DNA from: Bacteroidales bacterium
GTDB lineage: Bacteria > Bacteroidota > Bacteroidia > Bacteroidales > VadinHA17
Assembly: GCA_012514255.1 (NCBI GenBank)
Contig: JAAZAP010000365.1
Span: 1-53,297 of the forward strand
DNA: 53,297 bases
Direction of reading: 5' to 3'
The notes under the pieces are model-generated. The model did not search any database and had not been told where the DNA came from. It saw only the letters and a program-made list of their open reading frames with translations. Made by a program: the position numbers and the translations under genes. Of the stretch, positions 1 through 9,051 are shown piece by piece. How positions within the stretch are numbered: the stretch's first letter is position 1; each line of letters begins with the position of its first letter.

Positions 1-546
1 ATAATTGTCAATCTTTTTAGTAATTTTTTGTGAAGTCAGATATACCTTTATTGAATTCGGAGTTTCTCTTGATATTTTCCAGTAGGGTGCAGACTCATCT
101 TTCCTGGTAAAATCCTGAAAAAACTCTTTCCCAAATCTTTCTTCAACTCCTATTAATGGTAAATAAATCCGTCTTGATAATTCAGTATTTTCAATCAACA
201 GCAACTGATTGAAGAAGTTTTTAAAGTCCTCTTTTGAATAAAATCTTACAATTTCCGAAAAAGGCACAACTGCAGTATCCTTTGATAGGTTTTTAACAAT
301 GCTGATTAATGTATCTTTTGTGATCCACCCATCTTGATGAGGCAAGTCCCTTTCAAGATGATAGTTTTCAATCCCGATTGAAGATAGCCTTTCAATCAAC
401 ATCCTAAAAGTTTCAAATCTTTGTAAAAAAATTAGTCTAACAGGATATCGTCTCGATAGTATATCATTTGTAACCTTGTCAGAATTAATTTCTGAAATCA
501 ATCCTTCGATACTTTCAAATTCTTTTATTTTTTCAGCCAATTTCAT
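1..546 (-). CDS. pglZ: probable BREX type 4 PglZ, N-terminal part (runs off window)
   Basis: An open frame of 182 codons starts with ATG at 546 and is still open at base 1, so only the N-terminus is visible. It begins 8 nt after the stop of the BrxC-type ATPase gene, in the same operon. The visible protein has the pattern R-Y-P-V-R followed by a hydrophobic stretch and L-x-R-F-E-T-F near residues 30-45, D-G-W-I-T-K-D near residue 85, and R-I-Y-L-P-L-I-G near residue 140. I recognise this as resembling the N-terminal region of PglZ proteins of type 4 BREX systems (alkaline phosphatase-superfamily proteins). The phosphatase core itself lies outside the window, so the call rests on operon position and this N-terminal look. 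It could instead be another BREX core or helper protein. Confidence 0.5.
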   Translation of the reverse strand, partial: MKLAEKIKEFESIEGLISEINSDKVTNDILSRRYPVRLIFLQRFETFRMLIERLSSIGIENYHLERDLPHQDGWITKDTLISIVKNLSKDTAVVPFSEIVRFYSKEDFKNFFNQLLLIENTELSRRIYLPLIGVEERFGKEFFQDFTRKDESAPYWKISRETPNSIKVYLTSQKITKKIDNY

Positions 547-554
547 GGTTGCCC

Positions 555-3500
555 CTAATTGAAATATTTATCAATCAAACTTAAGAGTTGAGAAAAGTGT
601 GGGTTTTCTTCAACCATTTTCACAATTCTATTTTTAAGTTCTTGTTCACCTTGATTAAAGTTCCTGACTTTGAAAATGATTTTTTCTCTTTCAGGCGTGG
701 GTGTGGGAGTATCAGGATTTTGAGGATTGTCTGGATTATTTGGTTGAGTTGGATTTGATGTAGGTTGATTTTTGTGTGTATGCCATTGATAAACTTTTAG
801 CTTTACATTGTCTTCCTTCCACAAACCTATTTCTTCTTGCATACTAGATAATAGATAGTCTGTAACTTCGCTAAAGTTCTCATTTGTGATAGAAATTCCA
901 TCATCCACCCTTTGCAAAAATGTTAAAAACCCTGCACTAAAATTTTCATGCTTAAGTGCCAATTTTATCTCATAACGATAATCCTTTATTTTTCCTAAAA
1001 CTTCTGAAATTAGCTTAACATCTATATCATTTGTAGAATTATAGATAAGCTTTAATAACTCATCAATTGCAGCCGTAATGTTTTTTCCTTCAGTACAATA
1101 TTTTAATGACCAAATAGGATATTTTGCAATTGTTTTTACGTAATTTACAATTGCCCAGCGTGTATCAGTAATACTATTAAAGTCTTTTAAATCAAACAGG
1201 TCAAGTAGTATCTTCTTAAGCTCTCTTTCTTCTTTAGATCCAAAACGTACATTCAATTTGTTTTGATTTCTACCGTCCTGCCAGAAACTAAACATATAGC
1301 CGATTAGATCCCGCATTTCATCCTTTTCAATGGGTCTTCCCACATCAGATACATAAAGTTCTCCAATATATTTTCTAAGTACAAAACCCATAAGTGCCAT
1401 ATTAGGCATGTTTGTATAAAGGCCAAAAGGTGAATCTGTTAAAAATTTTAATTCTTCACCAATATTGAACAGTGATCTCTGTTTGAGTTTGGAGAATTTT
1501 GAATCTATTTCTCCTTGAATAATATTTAAAGTGTGATTGGGGTCGCTATCTGGTTTTAATATTAAATTATCAGCAATGATATATTCGCCTTCCTTATCTT
1601 TAACTAAATATTTAAGATAGACATTTGGGCCACCTGAGGTTTTTTCTTCAAGTTCAGTGCGATCATCAGCAAAAATAAAAATCTCCGCTGCCTTTATTGC
1701 TGCTTGAAACTTCCAAACATTTGCGTTCCTGTATAGGTCAGAAATGTTATCGATACCTTTTGAGAAAATTATTGGACTGTATGAACGATTGATCACATTA
1801 CCAATTTTAGTGGCAAGATGTTTTTCATCTTTGTCCCTAAAAATGATTTGCATATATCTGTTTTTTATTCTGGAAAACCACTCTTTTACTTGTTCTTTTG
1901 CGTAGTTTTCGTAATTAGCCGATTGTTCGTCATAACTATGATTGTCGCTTACCTGCTTCCTGGCGATATAATCTATAAACTTTTCGTAATTTCTTTCTGA
2001 GAATGGTTCTTCAACAATAACAAAAACTTTATCCTGAAAATCTTCGTCCTGTGATAATTCTTTAATTTTGGGAATGGTTGTTAAATGATCATAATCTCCA
2101 TTTGATAAAAAAACTGCACACTTAAGGCTGTATGGTTTCTGAAAAGCTTTGTTTAAACGATTCCTTAATATATGTTCATTCTCTATAATTGTTGAAAATA
2201 AAGTAATTTCAGATTCTCTGTAAATATTGTCCTTGAAAATACTTTTCTCTAAATCCTTATTGACTTGAGCATACTTTAGCACACTGATTATATCTTTAAA
2301 TTGATTTCTGACGCTTTCTTTTGCTTGCTCAATTTCTTTTATCGGTAAAGATGAAAACTCAATTAAAAAGTCGCCTCCTGGGGTCTTTGTGACTATCCCT
2401 TTTTCGTCAATGAAGGTTAGTATTTTTGGAATTTCTATTTCAAAACCAGAGCCATAAAAGAGTGAGATAATGTTTTCAGTTGAAGGAGTAACCGGACTTC
2501 CTTCTTCTCCTGTTACTTCAATTACTTTAAATAATACGTTTAGAAGCAATATTCCTTTAAATACCTTAGTGTAATTTTCTCCATGGTCTTGAACTCTTCG
2601 AATATTGAGACGATATTTATCAAGCACCTGATTAAACCTTGCTTCCTGATCATTTTCAAATGCATTGGCAAAGAAATCCCACAAATAATCCGCTGTAAGT
2701 AAGTGTTCACCGTTTAACTCCTTGTCTAAATAATTAAGAAACCCAAATTCTTTATCATATAAGAAACCAAAAATACTTCTATTGGAAGAACCTAAATTTC
2801 TGGCTATAAATGTGGATAAATAGGCTGAATATGGGTGAATGGGGAAAAGGTCTTTTATTTTTGATTTTGCCGAAGCACTGTGGTTATTGGTCAGCAAATT
2901 AATTAAATCATCCCATTGTGTTGAGTCCTCAAATATCTCTGCCTGCAGCCTGCGCCATTCATTAGTATTTAATTTTTTAATGGTTGCTGCAATAATATGG
3001 TAGGTTGTAATAGGTTCCATGCGATACTGAATAATATGAAACCTATCATTCATTCGTGATAAATCCTCTTTTGGTATAGAATGTTGGTGGGGTGTTCTAT
3101 GACTGATTAAGTATAAAAAGATGTTGTTTTTCTCACTTAATTCGGCAATGTTTTGTAGCTGGTTAATAATTCCTGAATTAATAGAATCCATTACAGAAGT
3201 AAACTCATCCCAAATGATAATAATTCCATCTGCTTTCTTTTGAGCTATTACCTCATTATTGACTTCAACAAGCCACTTCGTAATATCTGAATGTGAAAAG
3301 TGAACACCCTCTTTATTTAGAGTACCTTCAATTACATTAAAGAAATCAATATCATAAGCATTTAATTTCTTTAAAATGTCAGTTTTGGTTGCAACATAGA
3401 TGCTAAGTTCATCATGTTTTTTTATAAGTGAATGCCAATCTATTAAAGGGCTACTTACCTTTTCAATCAATCTATCGAAATCGCTGGTTGTCACAATGCC

Positions 3501-3938
3501 TAAATCCTTAAAACCAGGCGAGGTTCTTACAGCTTTTTCAATTTGCAAAGCAAACGTTCTGCTATTTGAAATGCTTCCCAATCCTTTTAATACTATAGGC
3601 AATAATTTATGTTTGCCTCGATAGTTCTTTAGTTTTGATTTCAAACTGGAATCATCAATATTCTCATCTATATACTTTTCAACCTCTGCATAATCATCAA
3701 ATAACAAATGCTTAATTACAGAAGCGGCATGACTTTTCCCTGTTCCAAAAGTACCCTGAATCCAAATTGATTTTCTTAAACTCGGTTCGCTCGTATCAAT
3801 AGCTGAAAGTGTTTTCCGTAACACCTCATAAAACTGGTCGTTTGGAATAAACTGTTTCCAATAATTAAAGGTTTCGTTCTCAATATTAAATACAGGGTGA
3901 AAATACTCCTGCAACCCAATGATTTCTGAATATTTCAT
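555..3938 (-). CDS. brxC: BREX BrxC/PglY-type P-loop ATPase
   Basis: A 1127-residue ATPase. Walker A is G-T-F-G-T-G-K-S at residues 62-69 and Walker B is I-I-I-I-W-D-E near 239-245, followed by a long helical region. Near residues 1070-1100 there is an Asn/Pro/Thr-rich linker before a short C-terminal domain. Size, motif spacing and the G-T-F-G-T-G-K-S-H context fit the BrxC/PglY ATPase of BREX phage-defence systems, which is thought to act with PglZ on DNA. The longest frame begins at a TTG (3956) inside the upstream gene. I prefer the ATG at 3938, 7 nt after the BrxP stop, which gives a tightly packed operon. It is a cytoplasmic protein. Base composition is AT-rich like the rest of the island and unlike the DNA right of 9.4 kb. 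Confidence 0.75.
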   Translation of the reverse strand: MKYSEIIGLQEYFHPVFNIENETFNYWKQFIPNDQFYEVLRKTLSAIDTSEPSLRKSIWIQGTFGTGKSHAASVIKHLLFDDYAEVEKYIDENIDDSSLKSKLKNYRGKHKLLPIVLKGLGSISNSRTFALQIEKAVRTSPGFKDLGIVTTSDFDRLIEKVSSPLIDWHSLIKKHDELSIYVATKTDILKKLNAYDIDFFNVIEGTLNKEGVHFSHSDITKWLVEVNNEVIAQKKADGIIIIWDEFTSVMDSINSGIINQLQNIAELSEKNNIFLYLISHRTPHQHSIPKEDLSRMNDRFHIIQYRMEPITTYHIIAATIKKLNTNEWRRLQAEIFEDSTQWDDLINLLTNNHSASAKSKIKDLFPIHPYSAYLSTFIARNLGSSNRSIFGFLYDKEFGFLNYLDKELNGEHLLTADYLWDFFANAFENDQEARFNQVLDKYRLNIRRVQDHGENYTKVFKGILLLNVLFKVIEVTGEEGSPVTPSTENIISLFYGSGFEIEIPKILTFIDEKGIVTKTPGGDFLIEFSSLPIKEIEQAKESVRNQFKDIISVLKYAQVNKDLEKSIFKDNIYRESEITLFSTIIENEHILRNRLNKAFQKPYSLKCAVFLSNGDYDHLTTIPKIKELSQDEDFQDKVFVIVEEPFSERNYEKFIDYIARKQVSDNHSYDEQSANYENYAKEQVKEWFSRIKNRYMQIIFRDKDEKHLATKIGNVINRSYSPIIFSKGIDNISDLYRNANVWKFQAAIKAAEIFIFADDRTELEEKTSGGPNVYLKYLVKDKEGEYIIADNLILKPDSDPNHTLNIIQGEIDSKFSKLKQRSLFNIGEELKFLTDSPFGLYTNMPNMALMGFVLRKYIGELYVSDVGRPIEKDEMRDLIGYMFSFWQDGRNQNKLNVRFGSKEERELKKILLDLFDLKDFNSITDTRWAIVNYVKTIAKYPIWSLKYCTEGKNITAAIDELLKLIYNSTNDIDVKLISEVLGKIKDYRYEIKLALKHENFSAGFLTFLQRVDDGISITNENFSEVTDYLLSSMQEEIGLWKEDNVKLKVYQWHTHKNQPTSNPTQPNNPDNPQNPDTPTPTPEREKIIFKVRNFNQGEQELKNRIVKMVEENPHFSQLLSLIDKYFN

Positions 3939-3945
3939 GATGCCA

Positions 3946-6492
3946 CTATTTTTCAAGTAAAAGTTTAAGCACTTCGGTATATGTTAAATCTTCGCGTAGT
4001 GAGATATTGTCGAGACCCATTACCAAATCAACTTTTACAATTCCGTTTTTATTTTCGTGCAATGTTCTTAATATGTTTTGGAATCGTTCTTTTGATACCC
4101 CAAACTCCTTGTAAATCCCTTGTTTCTGTCCGGGTGAAAATAACTCGGAAACAGTCAAATTATATCGGTTTTTGCTATTGGCGAAACGATAGATGGAATA
4201 GGCAACAGAAATTGAAGATACATTTTCAAATGGAGCTTTTCTGATGATTGTTTCAGAGTTTCTTTTTTTAATTTCCCAAAATTTGAATTCTGAGCCCAAA
4301 GGACTTTCTACGAACATGTTAATTAATGATGCCAACCCATTAAGTTTTGTACTGTCTTTTATGTCTGGGAAAGAGTTCTTTAAAATTGATTCTAAATCTT
4401 CTCTATTTAAAGCAGAGTTCCATTCAATATCCCGAGTATACCACTTCACAATTGTTGAATTATAAACTAGATTAATCCAAATGATTTCCCATGCTAAATC
4501 ATTTCTATTTTTATATTGCTTTTGTAGCATCATTCCAATTTCACTAATTCTTTTGTCAGAATTATTTAATATTTCAGAATCTTTTAACCAATTAAGGAAT
4601 GCCGGAACCATTTTTATACCTAAGTCATTTTCACCATGAAAATAATTGTCCGGATTCATAAAATACTGATTAAGCCATTTCTCTCTTAAGCCAAATCTAT
4701 TATATCTGTCAATACTCGTAATTTTTGTAGTCATGTTTTTCCCTCCTTCTAAAATGTTTAAAGATTTTGCCATCATACACCCTTTTTCAATGAAATCAAT
4801 ACACTTTCTGCAGTGAATGCACTTTGTGGAATCAATTTTAACTTTTGGCTCTACAACTAAAGCTCCAGTTGGGCACTCAACTTCACATGCCAAGCAATGA
4901 TTACAATATGTTGCTTTACTAATTATTTTTTTTACATTGCCAAGTAATGTTGGATAACTGCTGAGATTTTCAAAAGTTAAAATAATTTTATTATCATGAT
5001 TAATAAGTGTTTCTATGGTAAATGCACAAACTATTTCCTTAAATTTAATTTCACCCTTAATAATATTATTTTTTTTATCAAAGAATAAAGGGCCTAATAC
5101 TTTGAGCCATTCTAATATATCTTCATTAGGTTTTGTTAATAAGACTTTAAGGTCTCTGCTTTGATCAATAATATCAATTCTTGAAACACCGGAATAATTG
5201 CTTTTTGAACCAGATCTCCTTTTCCATCGACCCTCTTTAATGTAATCCTGAACATCAATGACTCCTGATTCGATAGTTGCTTTCTTTATAACATTTAAAA
5301 AAGGTTCCATCTTTTCTGGATAAACTTTCTGTGCAATTCTTTCATTCCAATCAGAAGAAAATGGGCAGATAATACATCCAACCCTTGAAAGACCATATCT
5401 GTAACCTTGGTTTATAGTCAAGTTTCTAGAAAATAAATAAAGAAAAATCTCGGTAAGACTCCAAGAAAATATTGGACGGGCGTTAATAACGTTATTATGT
5501 TTAACTTGTTTTCCAATTCTTCGATAGGCTTCTCTTTTGCTACTTTCTTCAGCTCTTACACCTTCGAAAACCAAGACATTTGGTTGCTTCCCATTCCCAT
5601 TAATGTGCTTTAAATCACGATATAAAGGAGCTGTTTTAACTACTGTACAGCACCACCTATGGATTCGGCTTGGCAAACCAAACTTTTCCCAGAGAGCAAC
5701 CGTATCTTTTTGTGGATTTTGAGATAAATGAAACCTCAGCTTAGGATAATTCGCAGTATAATATTTTTTTGTTTTTTCCCAAATTTCAAGTGATGGAGGG
5801 ATTTCCATTCCTGTGTTTGAATAGATCACTATAAAATCATCAGGCGGTATCACACGGCTTACAAGATCAAGTGTAACCTGAGAATCTTTTCCGCCACTGA
5901 AGGAAGCAATAAACTGGTCAATCCTTGTGTTAAGATAAACTGTTTTGTTGTTTACCTTGGTCAAGTCAAGTGGCATAATATCAAAACTATCGCAATCTTG
6001 TTTAACAACAGCATACTTAATCTTTGTCTTCTTTTCATGCATTTCAGCCAACAAAGCCCAGTCAATTTCTTCATTTACTTTAGCTTTGCTCTTTATTTTC
6101 TTGAGGCTATAAGTGCGATAGGTTTGTTCAATAAATTCAATGGCTTCCTGTTCAAGCAAGAAAAGTAATTTATGATTTTTTTCAACTACCTTTTGAATGT
6201 TTATAGGCTTAAGTTTTAAGCCTTTCCCAACGTCTGTGATTTCGATTATCGGGTCGTCAAAAATATTCCCACCTTTCACTTCAGCAACTAATTCCCCTTT
6301 ATAATAATATCTTCTATCTAAAGCCCATAGCAAAGGATCATTCGATTCCGGATATTTCCATTTTCTATCAAGACCAAGCAAGGATAATTCTTCATGGAAA
6401 ACAGGTCGGGGTGAAACATTTAATGACTCACCTTTTCCGTTTGTTGTTAGCAAAACCCCATTAATCTCTTTGTCCCATACTACTCTAAACAT
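3946..6492 (-). CDS. brxP: BrxP-type PAPS reductase-like protein fused to 2x[4Fe-4S] ferredoxin and DUF4007-like domain
   Basis: An 848-residue protein with three parts. An N-terminal region of about 190 residues leads into an adenine-nucleotide alpha-hydrolase/PAPS reductase domain with the PP-loop S-G-G-K-D-S at residues 199-204, W-C-C-T near 280 and a C-I-I-C pair near 373-376. This is the architecture of DndC-like and BrxP proteins. A bacterial ferredoxin module follows, with two C-x2-C-x2-C-x3-C-P-type sets at about 530-540 and 558-572. From about residue 587 there is a DUF4007-like domain ending in a D-L-V-M-G-L-D-N stretch. BrxP is the marker of type 4 BREX, and PP-loop plus Fe-S suggests sulfur or redox chemistry on DNA, which is inference. 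The longest frame begins at a TTG (6501), but the ATG at 6492 fits the family start (M-F-R-V). The internal start at 4734 is listed separately. Confidence 0.72.
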   Translation of the reverse strand: MFRVVWDKEINGVLLTTNGKGESLNVSPRPVFHEELSLLGLDRKWKYPESNDPLLWALDRRYYYKGELVAEVKGGNIFDDPIIEITDVGKGLKLKPINIQKVVEKNHKLLFLLEQEAIEFIEQTYRTYSLKKIKSKAKVNEEIDWALLAEMHEKKTKIKYAVVKQDCDSFDIMPLDLTKVNNKTVYLNTRIDQFIASFSGGKDSQVTLDLVSRVIPPDDFIVIYSNTGMEIPPSLEIWEKTKKYYTANYPKLRFHLSQNPQKDTVALWEKFGLPSRIHRWCCTVVKTAPLYRDLKHINGNGKQPNVLVFEGVRAEESSKREAYRRIGKQVKHNNVINARPIFSWSLTEIFLYLFSRNLTINQGYRYGLSRVGCIICPFSSDWNERIAQKVYPEKMEPFLNVIKKATIESGVIDVQDYIKEGRWKRRSGSKSNYSGVSRIDIIDQSRDLKVLLTKPNEDILEWLKVLGPLFFDKKNNIIKGEIKFKEIVCAFTIETLINHDNKIILTFENLSSYPTLLGNVKKIISKATYCNHCLACEVECPTGALVVEPKVKIDSTKCIHCRKCIDFIEKGCMMAKSLNILEGGKNMTTKITSIDRYNRFGLREKWLNQYFMNPDNYFHGENDLGIKMVPAFLNWLKDSEILNNSDKRISEIGMMLQKQYKNRNDLAWEIIWINLVYNSTIVKWYTRDIEWNSALNREDLESILKNSFPDIKDSTKLNGLASLINMFVESPLGSEFKFWEIKKRNSETIIRKAPFENVSSISVAYSIYRFANSKNRYNLTVSELFSPGQKQGIYKEFGVSKERFQNILRTLHENKNGIVKVDLVMGLDNISLREDLTYTEVLKLLLEK
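4732..4750 (-). promoter_or_regulatory. internal Shine-Dalgarno and ATG at the ferredoxin/DUF4007 boundary
   Basis: On the minus strand AGAAGGAGGG (4750-4741) is followed by AAAAAC and an ATG (4734-4732), all in frame with the brxP gene. The ATG would start a free protein of about 262 residues consisting only of the DUF4007-like domain. Strong Shine-Dalgarno sequences are uncommon in Bacteroidota, and this one sits exactly at the domain junction. It looks like a relic of two separate genes that fused, or a site giving a second product. Confidence 0.5.
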
Positions 6493-6501
6493 ACTTGTCA
6501 A

Positions 6502-6883
6502 ATTAAAAAGGTTAAAGATACTAAAAGAGTCGGCAAGATTTCACCTTTTAACAATGCTTTGGTTGCAGAGTTGGCTTGTGGGGCTTTGGCCATCTTGTAT
6601 ATCGTGTAGATATTGATCGGCATTAGCTATAACGTTCGGCGGTATGTGCAGTTAGCGTCCCGCTGCATCGGGACGGTGGCGCGTGTTTTTGCACTCGTGA
6701 TGCGATGCAGGCTTATGATGTTATTTGTTTATTCTCGCGTTGGCAAAAACCGTGACACCAGGAAGGAGTCCCCGGCGGGAGCCGGGGCGGGCCGTACCGC
6801 CGACCACTAAATGTTCCTCTTTAGCCAGAAAATTCTCGCGGTACGGAAAAGCCAATTGCATATACCGACCTGATACCGCCAGT
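6502..6883. other. hairpin-rich spacer between RM pair and BREX operon (attC-like or REP-like)
   Basis: No gene is seen here. The stretch from 6637 to 6846 is GC-richer than its surroundings and rich in inverted repeats. CGGCGGTA at 6637-6644 pairs with 6795-6802, GTCCCG at 6657-6662 pairs with 6669-6674, CCCCGGC at 6770-6776 pairs with 6781-6787 across a 4-nt loop, and CCGTACCGC at 6792-6800 pairs with 6838-6846. The outermost arms enclose about 165 nt, so the whole element could fold into a long imperfect hairpin with alternative pairings at its right end. The leading TATAACG resembles the start of some integron attC sites, but no clear partner core site was found. It may also act as a terminator for the restriction gene upstream. 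Confidence 0.35.
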
Positions 6884-7963
6884 TTATTTCCATTTAAGTT
6901 TCACGAGTAAATCTTGGATCCATTTTTTTGTTGCTTCCTTACAATTAATTTCAGTAGCAACCTGTATTAAAGCGTTAAGGAATTCATTTTTATTATCAAT
7001 GTCAATTTTAAAAAGGCAATACTTGGTATAACTAAAAATGTCGTGTAGAAGCGTATAAAAACCTTTTTCTTCAAACTCTTTTAATTTGGATTCGACTGAT
7101 TTAAAGTCATAGTTAGCCCTAGGTCCATAAATAAACTCACCTTTTTTACCTTTTTCTATTATTATTTTATTAAATGCATGCTCTACATCATATTCAGTAA
7201 AGGTTTTATCTTTTACTTCTATAGAATAAAGATATTTGTTGCCTTTATAAATATCGATATCGCCTATTTCTTTAGAGGAAGCTCCGCTTTGATTTACTTT
7301 ATGAACAGCAACCGAGTATGTTTCATTTTGTTTTTTGTAATAGAGTCTTTCCAGAGTTCCAACCACTATCGTACAGGTCTCTCCCTCGAAAGGCATCTCA
7401 AGGAAGTTTATAATAAACTCAAATATTTCAATTAAAGTTGGACTGTACTTAATATGGGTATCATCAAGATTCTTAAGTTCAGTTATTCTTACATGCAACA
7501 TCTCTAAAGCGCATGATAGGTATTCAATAGCTTCTTGAGAATTTCTGATTTTGCCAAAAATGTAAATGAGCGTTAATAAGGTCTCTTTATCATTACCTTT
7601 TCTAACCGCGTTTTTATCACTTAAATGTGTAAAACGGGCAGGTTTGTTTAAGAAAGGTTCATTAGACCCACCGAGGGCCCTATTTAAGAAGTCCCTTTCA
7701 AAAGGAACAATTACATTATGGCAAAGACTTCTTGCATCATATGCTCCATTTAAAGGAGCACCTGCCTGTAGAGCAATTGGGTTTGCATTATTGTTCGTAG
7801 ATTTTGCTAATAACCCAGTAAGTAAAATGTATTTGTAAGTCTTATGGGTACCAGAAAGGACATCTTTTATCTTGTGACAAATATCATCTGATTTTAAACA
7901 CCTTTCTCTATATGCTTTTAACAAAACTTGTTCTGCATCTGTTCTTTTAATGTTTATAATCAT
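6884..7963 (-). CDS. type II restriction endonuclease, SacI family
   Basis: A 359-residue protein. Residues 66-115 contain the run A-L-Q-A-G-A, G-A-Y-D-A-R-S-L-C-H and A-L-G-G-S-N-E-P-F-L-N-K-P-A-R-F, which I recognise as the hallmark of SacI-type restriction enzymes (RE_SacI family). A PD-(D/E)xK-like site is visible as D235/D237 followed by E249-V-K251. The start codon overlaps the stop of the methyltransferase gene (ATGA), so the pair is translationally coupled, as expected for a type II RM unit. SacI itself cuts GAGCTC. The specificity of this enzyme is not provable from the sequence. The gene is AT-rich, like the rest of the defence island. Confidence 0.8.
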   Translation of the reverse strand: MIINIKRTDAEQVLLKAYRERCLKSDDICHKIKDVLSGTHKTYKYILLTGLLAKSTNNNANPIALQAGAPLNGAYDARSLCHNVIVPFERDFLNRALGGSNEPFLNKPARFTHLSDKNAVRKGNDKETLLTLIYIFGKIRNSQEAIEYLSCALEMLHVRITELKNLDDTHIKYSPTLIEIFEFIINFLEMPFEGETCTIVVGTLERLYYKKQNETYSVAVHKVNQSGASSKEIGDIDIYKGNKYLYSIEVKDKTFTEYDVEHAFNKIIIEKGKKGEFIYGPRANYDFKSVESKLKEFEEKGFYTLLHDIFSYTKYCLFKIDIDNKNEFLNALIQVATEINCKEATKKWIQDLLVKLKWK

Positions 7964-9051
7964 GCTATTTCTAATTGATATGGGAGCTTTATAATAGCCT
8001 TGTCTAGGTTTTCATTTGTTAAGTAATCAAACATCATTCTCCCAATCGAATAGCCAAGATTGCATGGAACTGCATTCCCAATTTGTTTGAAAATGGAAGA
8101 TTGTGATCCTGAGAATTTATAGTTATGTGGGAATGTTTGTAAGATTGATGCTTCTTCAACAGTTAAACGCCTTAACCGTTTTGGAGCTTCGGTAAATTCT
8201 GATGGGGAACCACCCTTCATAATATCAGAATGATAGTTCTCAATCCAGCTCGGTTTGTTTTCGTACAATTCTAGTTCATCAATTATTGGGGTTTTATTCC
8301 CCCCCATTGATGCTGGTAAAGTTGCACAATACCCTTCAATCTTCACTGGTCTCCCAAGGCCATTAAAAAGCATTCCGGCATAAGGAGATTTTCTTAAAAC
8401 AGGATTTGGGGTTAAAGTTATTTTTGCCTTGCAAAGACCTCTATTATTACCTTGACCAGCTCTGTCTAGAACGTTTAATGCTTGTCTTACAGTGGGTCCT
8501 TTCTTTCTATAAGGCTGAAGCATTTTATTTAGGTCTGGTATTATGAAGGAGTTGTTATTAAACCCAATAAAGAACACTCTTTCTCGAGATTGTGGTACAT
8601 CAAAATCTGAAGCATTTACTACAATGTAGTTCACGGAATAACCTGATGATTTGAATTTTTCGAGTAGTTCGTTTCTTAGGAGACTCCATTTACTTAATTC
8701 ACCGAGTGCTTTTACATTTTCCATCACGAATGCCCTAGGTTGAACTTGATCAACAATTTCTGAAAATGTCCAAATATGGTTACTCCTAGGATCGGAAGGA
8801 TTCATCTTGCCAGCAACAGAGAATCCCTGACATGGAGGACCTCCAAAAACAATGTCTACTTCAGACCTATATTTATATAATTGACTTTTAAGGCTTTCGA
8901 TATCACCGCAATGAATATGGTTACCAATGTTATTCTTATAGGTCTCACAAGCCATTTTGTCAAAATCATTTGCCCATAAAATATCGAATCCGGCTTTGAC
9001 AAAACCAACATCCAGACCACCTGCACCAGAATATAACGAGATTGCTTTCAT
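7960..9051 (-). CDS. DNA (cytosine-5-)-methyltransferase, partner of the SacI-like endonuclease
   Basis: A 363-residue C5 methyltransferase with the conserved motifs in order. Motif I is L-Y-S-G-A-G-G-L-D near residue 6, the catalytic P-P-C-Q has C74, E-N-V lies at 111-113, and Q-S-R-E-R at 154-158. A target-recognition region lies at about 190-290, and G-N-A-V-P is near residue 330. It is 4 nt ahead of and overlapping the restriction gene, so it probably protects the sites that enzyme cuts. The first gene of the island operon starts at 9051. A CAAAATTA stretch at 9056-9063 (TAATTTTG on the coding strand) matches the Bacteroidota -7 motif but lies very close to the ATG, so its role is doubtful. 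Confidence 0.9.
   Translation of the reverse strand: MKAISLYSGAGGLDVGFVKAGFDILWANDFDKMACETYKNNIGNHIHCGDIESLKSQLYKYRSEVDIVFGGPPCQGFSVAGKMNPSDPRSNHIWTFSEIVDQVQPRAFVMENVKALGELSKWSLLRNELLEKFKSSGYSVNYIVVNASDFDVPQSRERVFFIGFNNNSFIIPDLNKMLQPYRKKGPTVRQALNVLDRAGQGNNRGLCKAKITLTPNPVLRKSPYAGMLFNGLGRPVKIEGYCATLPASMGGNKTPIIDELELYENKPSWIENYHSDIMKGGSPSEFTEAPKRLRRLTVEEASILQTFPHNYKFSGSQSSIFKQIGNAVPCNLGYSIGRMMFDYLTNENLDKAIIKLPYQLEIA

Noticed and set aside
1..6501. Dnd/Ssp phosphorothioation system
   Set aside because: The PP-loop protein is DndC-like, but DndB, DndD and DndE are not seen, and the neighbouring BrxC-type ATPase fits type 4 BREX better.
6613..6910. Two overlapping plus-strand frames of 61-65 codons
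   Set aside because: They cover the hairpin-rich spacer and have low-complexity Arg/Gly/Ala composition typical of GC-rich non-coding DNA.
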